Positions 1 to 8,728 of a DNA stretch of 64,000 nucleotides are shown one piece after another. The notes under the pieces were generated by a model, which had not been told where the DNA came from, made no database searches, and worked only from the letters and a program-made list of their open reading frames with translations. This DNA is from Rugosimonospora sp040255525 (GTDB lineage Bacteria; Actinomycetota; Actinomycetes; Mycobacteriales; Micromonosporaceae), in NCBI GenBank assembly GCA_040255525.1, contig JBDZVD010000024.1, positions 3,502-67,501 of the forward strand, given 5' to 3'. Each line of letters begins with the position of its first letter. Position 1 is the first letter of the stretch. A program made the position numbers and the translations under genes.

Positions 1-288
1 CAGCCGGCCGGTGTGGACGACGCGCACCTCGTACGGCGGGTCCAGCTTCGCGACCTTCATCTCGTCCCGCAGTACGGCGGGTCCGACCATGGTCACCGCC
101 TCGATCGTGCTTCCCTCGCCACCGTCGCCGTCGGTGATCCGTACCCGGGTGAACGGGATCCAGTCGCCCTGCCGCTCCCACGCGGTGAACGCGGCGTAGA
201 CCCGCTCGGCCGGGGCGTTCACGATGACAGTCGCGGTGACTTCGCCAGCGCCCGGCGTGGACGGGGGCGTCGATCTTGAGCGGGTCAC
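1..288 (-). CDS. SRPBCC (START/polyketide-cyclase-like) family protein, C-terminus beyond window
   Basis: The first 96 codons are present; the 3' end lies beyond base 1. After a short basic N-terminus the protein reads TATVIVNAPAERVYAAFTAW, the first strand and helix of an SRPBCC fold, followed by WIPFTRVRITDGDGGEGS and a run of beta strands. Members of this fold bind hydrophobic ligands in a deep cavity; no particular ligand can be deduced here. The GTG start overlaps the TGA of the DivIVA-domain gene upstream (GTGA, 285-288), so the two are probably translated as a coupled pair. Specific function unknown. Confidence 0.75.
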   Translation of the reverse strand, partial: MTRSRSTPPSTPGAGEVTATVIVNAPAERVYAAFTAWERQGDWIPFTRVRITDGDGGEGSTIEAVTMVGPAVLRDEMKVAKLDPPYEVRVVHTGRL

Positions 289-878
289 TTGGCCGGCTCG
301 GCAGCCGGGTCGCTCATCGTGCCCGAACCGATCTGCCAGCCACGCCCGTCCTGGTCGCCGTCGCCGCCGTCCTGCGGATCCGCGGCCGAACCGGAACCGG
401 TCGACTGCGCTGGCTCCTTCGCCGGTCCGGAATTCGCCGGCCGGTCCGGTCCGGCCGCGGCCAAGCTCCGCTCAATCGCCGCCTCACCGGTGAGGTCGTC
501 GTCGGTCGCCCGGGCGGGCCGGGCCGCCGTCTCGCGCGCGTCCCGCAACGAGTCCGCCTCTTCGAGGCGCCCCGCCCGGAGGGCCTCGACCTCGGCCTCC
601 AGGACCCCGATCAGCTCTTCCTTGTACCCGAGGTCGTACGCGGCCCGGCGGAGCGCCTGATCGACCTGCGTCATTCGATAGCCACGCATTGTCACATCGA
701 AGCGAACCTTTCCGAGATCGGCTTCGGTCAGCGGCCGCGAACCCGGCAGCGGCATCGACTTCCCATCCGGCTCGGTCGGCTCCAACCCCTGGTCACCCCC
801 CATGATCAACACAGTGATGCCGAAGACGAGCGCGGCGGCGACGAGTGCCACGGCGAGCACGATGAAGAGCTGGCTCAT
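285..878 (-). CDS. Membrane-anchored DivIVA-domain protein
   Basis: The protein has 197 residues. An N-terminal membrane helix (MSQLFIVLAVALVAAALVFG) is followed by a linker and then by LGKVRFDVTMRGYRMTQVDQ, the signature of the DivIVA/Wag31 N-terminal domain. A coiled-coil-prone stretch with EEADSLRDARE follows, then an acidic Gly/Ser-rich tail. DivIVA proteins recognise curved membrane and recruit polar-growth machinery in actinobacteria. This short single-TM form is one of several actinobacterial paralogues and its precise job is unknown. I chose the internal ATG at 878 rather than the longer frame to 923 because the membrane helix begins there. The gene is coupled to the SRPBCC gene downstream. 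Confidence 0.8.
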   Translation of the reverse strand: MSQLFIVLAVALVAAALVFGITVLIMGGDQGLEPTEPDGKSMPLPGSRPLTEADLGKVRFDVTMRGYRMTQVDQALRRAAYDLGYKEELIGVLEAEVEALRAGRLEEADSLRDARETAARPARATDDDLTGEAAIERSLAAAGPDRPANSGPAKEPAQSTGSGSAADPQDGGDGDQDGRGWQIGSGTMSDPAAEPAK

Positions 879-880
879 GC

Positions 881-892
881 CCACGATCGTGG
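881..892. promoter_or_regulatory. 12-bp perfect palindrome just upstream of the DivIVA-domain gene
   Basis: CCACGATCGTGG is a perfect palindrome two bases from the ATG at 878. Read on the minus strand it contains CACGAT about seven bases before the start codon, a plausible -10 element for a leaderless transcript. It may be an operator overlapping that promoter; no regulator can be assigned. Confidence 0.3.
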
Positions 893-1467
893 CACGCTTG
901 CCGGGTACGGGCGACCCCGCCACCCGGACGAGAAGATAGATGAGCGGACACGCCGAACGAAGCGGCAGGCCCGAGCCGGTGCGGACGTGCGCCGGCCCGG
1001 ATCAGGTCCGAAGATCCCCATCTCGGCGCCCGCGTCGGCTGCGTACGAGCCGAGGCAACCCGCCGACGAGTCACGATCCGGAACACCGGTACGGCGACCG
1101 CAGATCCTGGTATCGCTGACCGTGGACGCGCCCGGCGCAGAGGCCGCCGACCCCGGGACAGAGGCCGCCGACCCCGGGACGGACGGCGGCGACCCCGCGG
1201 CACGGGCCGGGGCGCGGCCCGACAGCACCAATGTCACCGATCGCGATGATGCCGTTACTTCGCCAAAAGTCCGGAACCAACCAGCTGAATCGGGTTCGGC
1301 ATAGCGAGAGGTGTCAGTGTGACCAAACGCCCTGGCATTCGTCGGACCCGGGACAGAACCTCGGCCGAACCCCGACGTAGGCTCAAGGTGATTAACTTCA
1401 GCGGGCCGCGCTACAACGGTGTCGCACACCCGCACCCGTATGGCCCGCCGCGAGGAGGTCCCTTCCC
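893..1467. other. Intergenic region between divergent genes, no supported gene
   Basis: This region of about 575 bases separates the DivIVA-domain gene (minus) from korA (plus). Open frames exist on both strands, but they start inside or run into neighbouring genes, are Arg/Pro-rich and resemble no family I know. The only clear structure is the 21-bp tandem repeat at 1139-1180. korA is preceded by GAGGAGG (1452-1458), a strong ribosome binding site nine bases before its GTG. Confidence 0.5.
1139..1180. repeat. Two perfect 21-bp tandem repeats plus a degenerate third
   Basis: AGAGGCCGCCGACCCCGGGA followed by C occurs at 1139-1159 and again without change at 1160-1180. A decayed third copy (GGACGGCGGCGACCCC) follows at 1181-1196. 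The unit is a multiple of three, so any frame through it would read a seven-residue repeat, but no convincing gene crosses it. Confidence 0.8.
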
Positions 1468-3312
1468 GTGACCAAGCAGGTCCGTCAACTGGATCGGGTG
1501 GTCATCCGGTTCGCCGGCGATTCCGGCGACGGTATGCAACTCACCGGAGACAGGTTCACGTCCGAGACTGCCCAGTTGGGCAACGACATCTCGACGTTAC
1601 CCAACTTCCCCGCGGAGATCCGGGCTCCAGCCGGCACCCTGCCCGGGGTGTCCAGCTTCCAGGTGCACTTCGCCGACTTCGACATCCTCACCCCCGGCGA
1701 CGCGCCGAACGTGCTGGTGGCGATGAACCCGGCCGCGCTGAAGGCCAACCTGCGCGACCTGCCGGGTGGCGCGGACATCATCGTCAACACCGACGAGTTC
1801 ACCAACCGTAATCTCACCAAGGTCGGCTACACGGCCAACCCGCTTGAGGACGGCTCTCTCGACGGCTACGCCGTGCACCCGGTCGGCCTGACCAGCATGA
1901 CCGTTCGCGCGCTGGCCGACCTCGACGTGTCCAAGAAGGACGCCGAGCGCGCCAAGAACATGTTCGCGCTCGGCCTGTTGTCCTGGATGTACTCCCGGCC
2001 GTACGAGTCGACGATCAGGTTCCTGGAGCGCAAGTTCGCCGCCCGGCCCGAACTGGTCGCGGCCAACATCGCCGCGTTCAAGGCCGGCTGGAACTTCGGT
2101 GAGACGACCGAGGATTTCGCCGTCCGCTACGAGGTCAAGCCGGCCAAGATGCCGCCCGGCAACTACCGCAACATCACCGGCAACGCGGCGCTCGCGCTGG
2201 GCGTCGTCGGCGCGCGGGTGCGGTCCGGCCGGCCGGTGGTGCTCGGTGCGTACCCGATCACGCCGGCCTCCGACGTCCTGCACGAGCTGTCCAAACACAA
2301 GCGCTTCGACGTGACCACGGTGCAGGCCGAGGACGAGATCGCGGCGATCGGTGTGGCGCTCGGCGCCTCGTACGGCGGCGCGCTCGGCATCACGTCGACC
2401 AGCGGCCCCGGCGTCGCCCTCAAGGGCGAAACCATCTCGCTCGCGGTCGCGCTCGAGCTGCCTCTGATCATCATCGACGTGCAGCGCGCCGGACCGTCGA
2501 CCGGCATGCCGACCAAGACCGAACAGGCCGACCTGAACATGGCGCTGTTCGGCCGGCACGGCGAGGCCCCGGTCGCGGTCATCGCGCCGAAGTCGCCGTC
2601 CGACTGCTTCTACGCGGTACTGGACGCCGCCCGGATCGCACTGACCTACCGGACGCCGGTGATCCTGCTCTCCGACGGGTACATCGCCAACGGTTCCGAG
2701 CCGTGGCTGCTGCCCGAGATCGCCGACCTGCCCGACCTGTCGGTGGAGTTCGCGACCGAGCCGAACGGACCGGCGGGCAAGTTCCTGCCGTACCTGCGCG
2801 ACCCGAAGACCCTCGCCCGGCCGTGGGCGATCCCGGGCACGCCCGGCCTGGAGCACCGGATCGGCGGCCTGGAGAAGGCGGACAAGACCGGAGACATCTC
2901 GTACGATCCGGCCAACCACGACCTGATGGTGCGCACGCGTGCCGCGCGGATCGAGGCCATCGAGGTACCCGACATCGAGGTCGAGGACCCGGACGGCCAG
3001 GCCCGCGTGCTGGTCCTCGGCTGGGGCTCCACGTACGGGCCGATCGGCGCCGCCTGCCGGGCGCTCCGGCAGCGTGGCTGCGCGATCGCCCAGGCACACC
3101 TGAGGCACCTGTCGCCGATGCCGCGCAATCTCGGCGAGGTGCTCAAGCGGTACGACAAGGTGGTCATCCCCGAGATGAACCTGGGCCAGCTGGCCCACGT
3201 GATCCGGGCCCGCTACCTAATCGACGTGATCGGGTACAACCAGGTCCGCGGCCTGCCGTTCACGGCGGCCGAACTGGAGACGATGTTGGAAGAAGTCGTG
3301 AAGAATGTCTGA
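1468..3312 (+). CDS. korA: 2-oxoacid (2-oxoglutarate):ferredoxin oxidoreductase, alpha subunit
   Basis: The 614-residue protein fuses the gamma domain (residues 1 to about 190, opening with VIRFAGDSGDGMQLTGDRF) to the alpha (pyrimidine) domain, which carries LGAYPITPASDVL and later QRAGPSTGMPTKTEQ. With KorB it would oxidatively decarboxylate a 2-oxoacid, most likely 2-oxoglutarate, to the acyl-CoA and pass electrons to ferredoxin, giving a CoA-dependent alternative to 2-oxoglutarate dehydrogenase in the TCA cycle. The length fits the actinobacterial KorA family. Translation starts at GTG 1468 after a strong GAGGAGG. It overlaps korB by eight bases, as expected for an obligate two-subunit enzyme. 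Substrate choice rests on family resemblance only. Confidence 0.93.
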   Translation: MTKQVRQLDRVVIRFAGDSGDGMQLTGDRFTSETAQLGNDISTLPNFPAEIRAPAGTLPGVSSFQVHFADFDILTPGDAPNVLVAMNPAALKANLRDLPGGADIIVNTDEFTNRNLTKVGYTANPLEDGSLDGYAVHPVGLTSMTVRALADLDVSKKDAERAKNMFALGLLSWMYSRPYESTIRFLERKFAARPELVAANIAAFKAGWNFGETTEDFAVRYEVKPAKMPPGNYRNITGNAALALGVVGARVRSGRPVVLGAYPITPASDVLHELSKHKRFDVTTVQAEDEIAAIGVALGASYGGALGITSTSGPGVALKGETISLAVALELPLIIIDVQRAGPSTGMPTKTEQADLNMALFGRHGEAPVAVIAPKSPSDCFYAVLDAARIALTYRTPVILLSDGYIANGSEPWLLPEIADLPDLSVEFATEPNGPAGKFLPYLRDPKTLARPWAIPGTPGLEHRIGGLEKADKTGDISYDPANHDLMVRTRAARIEAIEVPDIEVEDPDGQARVLVLGWGSTYGPIGAACRALRQRGCAIAQAHLRHLSPMPRNLGEVLKRYDKVVIPEMNLGQLAHVIRARYLIDVIGYNQVRGLPFTAAELETMLEEVVKNV

Positions 3313-4339
3313 TTCGGTTTCGATCAAGCTCACCGCGAAGGACTTCAAGTCCGACCAGGAAGTGCGTTGGTGCCCGGGCTGCGGTGACTACGCGATCCTG
3401 GCGGCCGTCCAGTCGTTCCTGCCCGAGCTAAGCATTCCGCGCGAGCGCATCGTCTTCATCTCCGGCATCGGCTGCTCGTCCCGGTTCCCGTACTACATGA
3501 ACACGTACGGCATGCACTCGATCCACGGCCGCGCCCCGGCGATCGCCACCGGGCTGTCGGTGTCCCGGCCCGATCTGTCGGTCTGGGTCATCACCGGCGA
3601 CGGCGACGCGCTGTCCATCGGCGGCAACCACCTGATCCACGCGCTGCGGCGCAACGTCAACCTGAAGATCCTGCTGTTCAACAACAAGATCTACGGGCTC
3701 ACCAAGGGTCAGTACTCGCCCACCTCCGAGGTCGGGAAGATCACGAAGTCGACTCCGCTCGGATCCGCGGACTCCCCGTTCAATCCGATCTCCCTCGCCC
3801 TCGGGGCCGAGGCGTCGTTCGTGGCCCGGACGGTCGACTCGGACCGCAAGCACCTCCAGTCGGTGCTGCGCGCCGCCTCGCAGCACCAGGGCTCGGCGTT
3901 CATCGAGATCTACCAGAACTGCAACATCTTCAACGATGGCGCGTTCGACGTGCTCAAGGAGCCGGCGACCCGGGACGACTTCCTCATCCGCCTGGAGCAC
4001 GGCCAGCCGATCACGTTCGGTGCCGACGGCCAGTGGTGCGTCGTCCACCCGCCCGGCGGCTTCGGGCTGTCGGTCGAGCGGACCGCCGAGACCGACCCGG
4101 CGCACATCCTGGTACACGACGCGACCGTGGCCGACCCGGCCTACGCGTTCGCGCTGTCCCGGCTGCCGGATCTGGACCTCAGGCACACGCCGATCGGGCT
4201 GTTCCGCTCGGTGGAGCGGCCGGCGTACGACGACCTGGTCCGCGCACAGGTCGCCACGGCGGCCAGCAAGCTCACCCGCGGGCTCGACGAGGAATTCGCC
4301 GCGCTGCTCGGTTCGGGCGACACCTGGACGATCCTGTGA
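3305..4339 (+). CDS. korB: 2-oxoacid (2-oxoglutarate):ferredoxin oxidoreductase, beta subunit
   Basis: This is the thiamine-diphosphate-binding beta subunit, 344 residues. WCPGCGDYAIL (Cys23, Cys26), GIGCSS (Cys57) and QNCNIF near residue 203 supply the four cysteines that hold the 4Fe-4S cluster in this family. GDGDALSIGGNH is the ThDP/Mg motif and NNKIYGLTKGQ is the conserved loop after it. There is no separate ferredoxin domain, so an external ferredoxin is needed. The start overlaps the end of korA. The stop lies only six bases from the stop of the convergent regulator gene, leaving no room for a terminator between them. Confidence 0.94.
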   Translation: MSDSVSIKLTAKDFKSDQEVRWCPGCGDYAILAAVQSFLPELSIPRERIVFISGIGCSSRFPYYMNTYGMHSIHGRAPAIATGLSVSRPDLSVWVITGDGDALSIGGNHLIHALRRNVNLKILLFNNKIYGLTKGQYSPTSEVGKITKSTPLGSADSPFNPISLALGAEASFVARTVDSDRKHLQSVLRAASQHQGSAFIEIYQNCNIFNDGAFDVLKEPATRDDFLIRLEHGQPITFGADGQWCVVHPPGGFGLSVERTAETDPAHILVHDATVADPAYAFALSRLPDLDLRHTPIGLFRSVERPAYDDLVRAQVATAASKLTRGLDEEFAALLGSGDTWTIL

Positions 4340-4345
4340 TCCTGG

Positions 4346-7075
4346 TCAGGACGCCCGCGAGTCCACGTCGCGGACCGGCAGCGGGGCCGGGCCGATGACC
4401 CGATCCTGGTCCGTGAAGCGCACCGAGCCTGCCTCCAGGTCGGGGTGCTTCACGGCCAGCGCCACCTTGGCCGCCTCGTCGAGGGTGAGCGCGGCACCCT
4501 CCGCGTACGCCTGATCGAACGCCGCGTCGCCCAGCGCCGCACGCAACTTGGTCTGCTGCTGCGCCCAGTACGAGCCGTAGATCCTCGCCACGTCGGGCAG
4601 GAGGGCGCGGGCGGCCTGGGCGGCGCCATACAACCGCGCGGCCGTGATCTTGTCATCGCCCAGCGCGCAGCGCACCGCGAACCCGTTGATGGTCTCGACC
4701 GCGCACGAATGGAAGCCGTACCCCATCCGCGACCGCAGGGCGACGGCGAGATGGTCGTGCGCGGCGACCAGGTCGCCACGGGCGAGCGCGACCATGCCCA
4801 GGATCATGTCCACGGTGCGCCGCCCGCGCTCGCTCGGCCGACCCGCTTCCACCGGACGCGCCGCGGCGAGCAGTTCGGCGGCCTCGTCGAGCGCGCCGCG
4901 CTCCCAGAGGATCTGGGCGAGGCAGTAGACGGCGGGCAGGGCGTCGCCGATCACGTCGTGCGCCCGCGCCCAGTCAATAAGTTCCCGGCAGCCCGCCTCG
5001 GCCCCGGCCCGGTCACCCATGCTCAGCAACGGCGACCCCCGCCCGGACAGCGCCCGGGCCAGCAGGCCGTCGTCCCCAGCCTGCCGGGCGTACGCCTCGG
5101 CCCGGTGCGAGAACCGCAGCTCCTCGGCGTACTCGCCGTCGGCACCGGCGTGCAGCGCGTGCACGTGGTACGCCGCGGCCAACTCCGCTTCCGGGATCTC
5201 CTCACCGGTGACCGACATCCGCTCGTACAGCCGGAACAGCCACAACCGCCCCTCGCGGGCCAGGCCGCGCTCACGCCACCACTGGTCCAGCCCGCCGACG
5301 ATACGCAGACCCTGCCGGGCACTGCCCTGGGCGGCGGTCCACCGCAGCGCCGCCCGCAACTCGTCCGCCAGCGGGTCGATGGCGAACAGCGACCGCGTGA
5401 CCGGCCGCCGGTCCGGGGACTGGTGGGCCCACTCGATCGCGTGCAGGCACCAGGCCACGTGCCGGTCCCGGGCGGCCTGCGCCTCGCCCGCCTCGGCGAG
5501 CCGGCGCGCCGCGTACGCGCGGATCGCGTCGAGCATCCGGTACGTCGTGCCGGACGCGGTCGGTTGCGCCTGGACGAGCGACTTGTCCACCAGCACGGCG
5601 AGCGCGTCCAGCGGGTCCTCCCCCAGCAACCACTCGATGGCGGGCAGGTCCACCCGCCCGGCGAACACGGCCAGCCAACGCAGCAGCCGGGCGGCCCGGG
5701 GCCAGAGAGTGCGGTACGACCAGGTGACCGTGGCCTGCAAGGTGGCGTGGCGCAGCGCAGCGCCGCCGGCCAGCGGCACCGTGTTCACCATGGACAGCCC
5801 CGCGTCCAGTGTGGACACGACGTCGTCGAGCCGGTCGACGAGTTCCTTCGCGGTGAGTACCCGCAGCCGGGCGGCGGCCAGCTCCAGAGCCAGCGGCAAC
5901 CCCTCCAACCGGTACGCGACCCGGCACAGCTGCTCCAGCTCGGCGGCGGACGGCCGCTTGCCGCCCCGGGCCGCGGTGGCCCGGTCGACCAGCAGCGCCA
6001 CGGCGTCGCCCGGGGCCCCGTCGGGCTCCGGCTCCAGCGACAGCGGTGGGATCCGCCACACCACCTCACCGGCCAGCCCGAGCGGCTCCCGGCTGGTGGC
6101 GAGCACCTGTACCTCCCGGCAGCCGGCCAGCAGCCGGCCGACCACCATCGCGGTCGCGCCCGGCTGGGCATCGCAGGTGTCCAGGACCATCAGGAACCTG
6201 CGGCTGCTGGCGTAGTCGGCGATGGTGTCCACGACCGCCCGGCCCGGCTCGGGGCGCAGGCCGAGGGTGGCCGCCACGGTCACCGCCACGAGCCCCGGGT
6301 CGGTGACCGACGCCAGATCGACGAACCAGACACCGTCCGGGTACGCGTCCACCCGGGTGGAGGCGACCTCGACGGCCAGCCGGGTCTTGCCCGCGCCGCC
6401 CGGCCCCACGACGCTGACCAGCCGGTGCTGCTCGACCAGCGCGGCCAGTTCGCTCTGTTCCGCCGCCCGGCCGACGAAATTGGTCACCGTACCGGGCAGG
6501 TTGTGCGGCGTCGTGTCGAGCGTGCGCGGCCGCGGGAACTGCCGGTGCAACCCGGTGGAGATCAGCTGGAAGAGGCGTTCCCGGTCGTCGAAGCCGCGGA
6601 GCCGGTGTAGCCCGAGGTCGAGCAGCCAGGTGTCGTCGTCCAGTTGGCCTGCGTGCCGTGCCGTGGACGCCGAGCAGAGCACCTGGCCGCCATGCGCGGC
6701 GGCCGCGATCCGGGCCGCCCGGTGCACCTCCGGGCTGGTGTACTCGTTGCCCAACGGCTGCGCGTACCCGGTGTGCAGGCCCATCCTGACCTGGGGCCGG
6801 GCCTCGGGCGTCGGCCAGTCGTGAACGGCCAGGGCGCGCTGCGCCTCGGCGCACGCGTGCAGGGCGGCGCCGGCGTCCGAGAACGCGACGAAGAGCGAAT
6901 CGCCCTCGGTGAACAGCGGGGTTCCGCAGCACCCGGTCAGGGTGGTGCTGAGCAGCCGCCGGTGCTCGTTCAGGACCGGCGGGTACCCGGCACCGAGCAT
7001 CTGGGCCAACCGGGTCGACCCCTCGATGTCGGTGAATAGGAATGTCACCAGGCCGCTTGGCAGGTGAACCGACAC
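4346..7075 (-). CDS. Cyclase-homology-domain / STAND ATPase / TPR regulator
   Basis: A 909-residue signalling protein. Residues 8-180 form a class III nucleotide cyclase homology domain with both metal aspartates (FTDIEGST, Asp16; TEGDSLFVAF, Asp59). The transition-state asparagine expected in the late VNRAAR-type motif is His118 here (EVHRAARI), so real cyclase activity is doubtful. A STAND-type NTPase follows with Walker A GPGGAGKT (about 224-231), FLMVLDTCD as Walker B and VLATSREPLGL as sensor. The C-terminal half is helical and TPR-like, without a LuxR HTH. I chose GTG 7075 because GGAGG lies seven bases upstream; the frame is open further to 7138. Such proteins are usually cytosolic regulators, but the target is unknown. 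Confidence 0.85.
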   Translation of the reverse strand: MSVHLPSGLVTFLFTDIEGSTRLAQMLGAGYPPVLNEHRRLLSTTLTGCCGTPLFTEGDSLFVAFSDAGAALHACAEAQRALAVHDWPTPEARPQVRMGLHTGYAQPLGNEYTSPEVHRAARIAAAAHGGQVLCSASTARHAGQLDDDTWLLDLGLHRLRGFDDRERLFQLISTGLHRQFPRPRTLDTTPHNLPGTVTNFVGRAAEQSELAALVEQHRLVSVVGPGGAGKTRLAVEVASTRVDAYPDGVWFVDLASVTDPGLVAVTVAATLGLRPEPGRAVVDTIADYASSRRFLMVLDTCDAQPGATAMVVGRLLAGCREVQVLATSREPLGLAGEVVWRIPPLSLEPEPDGAPGDAVALLVDRATAARGGKRPSAAELEQLCRVAYRLEGLPLALELAAARLRVLTAKELVDRLDDVVSTLDAGLSMVNTVPLAGGAALRHATLQATVTWSYRTLWPRAARLLRWLAVFAGRVDLPAIEWLLGEDPLDALAVLVDKSLVQAQPTASGTTYRMLDAIRAYAARRLAEAGEAQAARDRHVAWCLHAIEWAHQSPDRRPVTRSLFAIDPLADELRAALRWTAAQGSARQGLRIVGGLDQWWRERGLAREGRLWLFRLYERMSVTGEEIPEAELAAAYHVHALHAGADGEYAEELRFSHRAEAYARQAGDDGLLARALSGRGSPLLSMGDRAGAEAGCRELIDWARAHDVIGDALPAVYCLAQILWERGALDEAAELLAAARPVEAGRPSERGRRTVDMILGMVALARGDLVAAHDHLAVALRSRMGYGFHSCAVETINGFAVRCALGDDKITAARLYGAAQAARALLPDVARIYGSYWAQQQTKLRAALGDAAFDQAYAEGAALTLDEAAKVALAVKHPDLEAGSVRFTDQDRVIGPAPLPVRDVDSRAS

Positions 7076-7392
7076 GCGTGAACCTCCGCCCCCTGGAAGT
7101 CGTGCCTCATGCTGACGCACCCTCCGAAGTGGCCGCATCGGAGAAACGGTCCGGCACGGATCAGCCCAAGGACGAGCCCCGGAAGCAGATCATGGCACGG
7201 TGGAGTCAACGAGCGGGGAAGCACGGGGGTGCTACGGCTGACGTAACGACGACCACCAGGCCGAGTTGCGGCCCGCAAGGCCATTGTGAACTCGACCGAC
7301 CGGTCGAGCGTCTTATCGTCCGGCCGTGCCGGCGGGCGGCGGTGCGCCACCACCGGCTCGCATGCCCCACGGATCGCGCGTGGCGGTCCAAC
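7076..7392. other. Intergenic region with an 8+8 bp palindrome at 7291-7308
   Basis: No gene is supported in this stretch between the regulator gene and the FmdB gene, both on the minus strand. It holds CTCGACCG-AC-CGGTCGAG at 7291-7308, a perfect inverted repeat with a two-base centre. That could be the operator of a TetR-like repressor or a weak hairpin downstream of the FmdB gene. No T-run follows it on either strand. Confidence 0.4.
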
Positions 7393-7602
7393 CTAGCACC
7401 CGCACGCGCCTCCACAGCATCCACCCGAGGAGGCGGCCGGGCCGGTTGAGGAGGCACGACCGGCCACCGAGACCGTGGACAACAACTTGACGGTGTCGTC
7501 GTGCCCGTCCGGACAACGCGCGGGCGAGGCCGACTGGTCCATCGGCCGGTTCAGCTCGAACGTGTCGCCGCAGGCACGGCAGCGGTACTCGTAACGCGGC
7601 AT
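7393..7602 (-). CDS. FmdB-type zinc ribbon protein
   Basis: A 69-residue protein starting MPRYEYRCRACGDTFELNRP. The paired CxxC at the start and the Cys at ASPARCPDGH form the FmdB/CxxC_CxxC_SSSS zinc ribbon. The tail is Gly/Ser/Ala-rich and ends with a cluster of cysteines (GGCCGGACGC). These small proteins are widespread and poorly characterised; the name comes from a proposed regulatory role at formamidase loci. It diverges from the transglycosylase gene with a gap of 54 bases. Confidence 0.88.
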   Translation of the reverse strand: MPRYEYRCRACGDTFELNRPMDQSASPARCPDGHDDTVKLLSTVSVAGRASSTGPAASSGGCCGGACGC

Positions 7603-7641
7603 GAAGATAGATTACGACGGCTGCACCGACACCGGAACGGG

Positions 7642-7647
7642 TGTAAT
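7642..7647 (+). promoter_or_regulatory. Candidate -10 element of the transglycosylase gene
   Basis: TGTAAT stands in an AT-rich patch nine bases before the GTG at 7657. It matches the -10 consensus at five of six positions and would give an almost or fully leaderless mRNA. No good -35 is seen. Confidence 0.35.
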
Positions 7648-7656
7648 ACTCGCCTT

Positions 7657-8649
7657 GTGACCGGCACGGATCTGGACTCCCCTCCCGCGCTGCGGCCAGC
7701 GACCCCACCTGCCCCCGTCCGTCACCGATCATCGCGCTTCGCCTGGCTGCCCGCAGCGGGCCGGCGGATCCGGCGCAGCACGGCGGCCGGCGGGCAGGCG
7801 CTGCATCGCTGGGCGCTCCGACCCAGCGGGCGGTTCGTGCTTCCCGCCCTCGCGCTGGTCGCCCTGCTCGCGGTGGCAGGTGGTGCCGGCGGCTACCTGG
7901 TGCCGGCGACCGCCCCGGCGAAGCCGCTGGCGCAGCCGGACGTCGGCACTTCCGGCGCCGGAGATCCGCTGGCCAGCGCGCCGGCCGGGCTCGACCCCGA
8001 CGCCACACCGCTGCCCGGCGCGACCGACATACCCACCGACGAGCCGATCGGCACGACCGCCACGGTGAGCAGGCCGCAGGACGTGCTGGCCGCCTGGGCG
8101 ACGAAGCTGTCCCCCACGCTCGGGATCCCGGTCGTGGCCCTTCAGGCTTACGGGTACGCCCAGCTCTGGTCCCAGCAGACCCAGCCGTCATGCCACCTGG
8201 CCTGGACCACCCTGGCCGGCATCGGCAAGATCGAGTCCAACCACGGCCGGACGAACGGCGCCGTACTGCAGCAGGACGGCCGGGCGATGCCGCCGATCAT
8301 CGGCCTCACTCTCGACGGCACCGGCGATCGCGCGAGGGTGCCCGACACCGACCACGGCAGGTACGACGGCGACACGGTCTACGATCACGCGATCGGACCG
8401 ATGCAGTTCCTGCCGAGCACCTGGGGCAAGTACCAGGTGGACGCGGATCAGGACGGATCGGCCGACCCCAACGACATCAACGACGCGGCCCTGGCCGCCG
8501 CCAACTATCTGTGCGCCGGAGGCCGTAACCTCTCGGAGCCCGCGGTCTGGCGGTCGGCGATTCTGTCCTACAACGACCTGGACTCCTACGCGAACGACGT
8601 CTTCACCGCCGCGGACGACTACGGCAAGCAGAGCCGGACGGTGAGCTAA
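7657..8649 (+). CDS. Lytic murein transglycosylase, membrane-anchored
   Basis: The 330-residue protein has a basic cytosolic N-terminus, one membrane helix (about 60-82, LPALALVALLAVAGGAGGYL) and a Pro/Asp-rich spacer to about 140. The rest is an SLT/MltB-like catalytic domain. The catalytic glutamate is Glu193 in GIGKIESNHGRTNG, and YDHAIGPMQFLPSTWGKY is the typical second half of the active site. The enzyme should cleave the MurNAc-GlcNAc bond of peptidoglycan outside the membrane, releasing 1,6-anhydro ends during wall turnover. I chose GTG 7657 because of the promoter position. The frame is open upstream to 7501, but that stretch overlaps the FmdB gene and looks non-coding. Confidence 0.88.
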   Translation: MTGTDLDSPPALRPATPPAPVRHRSSRFAWLPAAGRRIRRSTAAGGQALHRWALRPSGRFVLPALALVALLAVAGGAGGYLVPATAPAKPLAQPDVGTSGAGDPLASAPAGLDPDATPLPGATDIPTDEPIGTTATVSRPQDVLAAWATKLSPTLGIPVVALQAYGYAQLWSQQTQPSCHLAWTTLAGIGKIESNHGRTNGAVLQQDGRAMPPIIGLTLDGTGDRARVPDTDHGRYDGDTVYDHAIGPMQFLPSTWGKYQVDADQDGSADPNDINDAALAAANYLCAGGRNLSEPAVWRSAILSYNDLDSYANDVFTAADDYGKQSRTVS

Positions 8650-8728
8650 CCGGACAACTTTCTGGCAGCCGGAAGAATCGCCGGAACAACTACTTTCGCC
8701 GGCCTGCGATTCTCGGCAAGCTAGAGCG

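Noticed and set aside
875..1435. 186-residue minus-strand frame before the DivIVA-domain gene
   Set aside because: It overlaps the DivIVA start, is Arg/Ser/Pro-rich, contains the translated 21-bp repeat and resembles no family.
7284..7291. TTGTGAAC, half of a Rex site
   Set aside because: The second half-site is missing.
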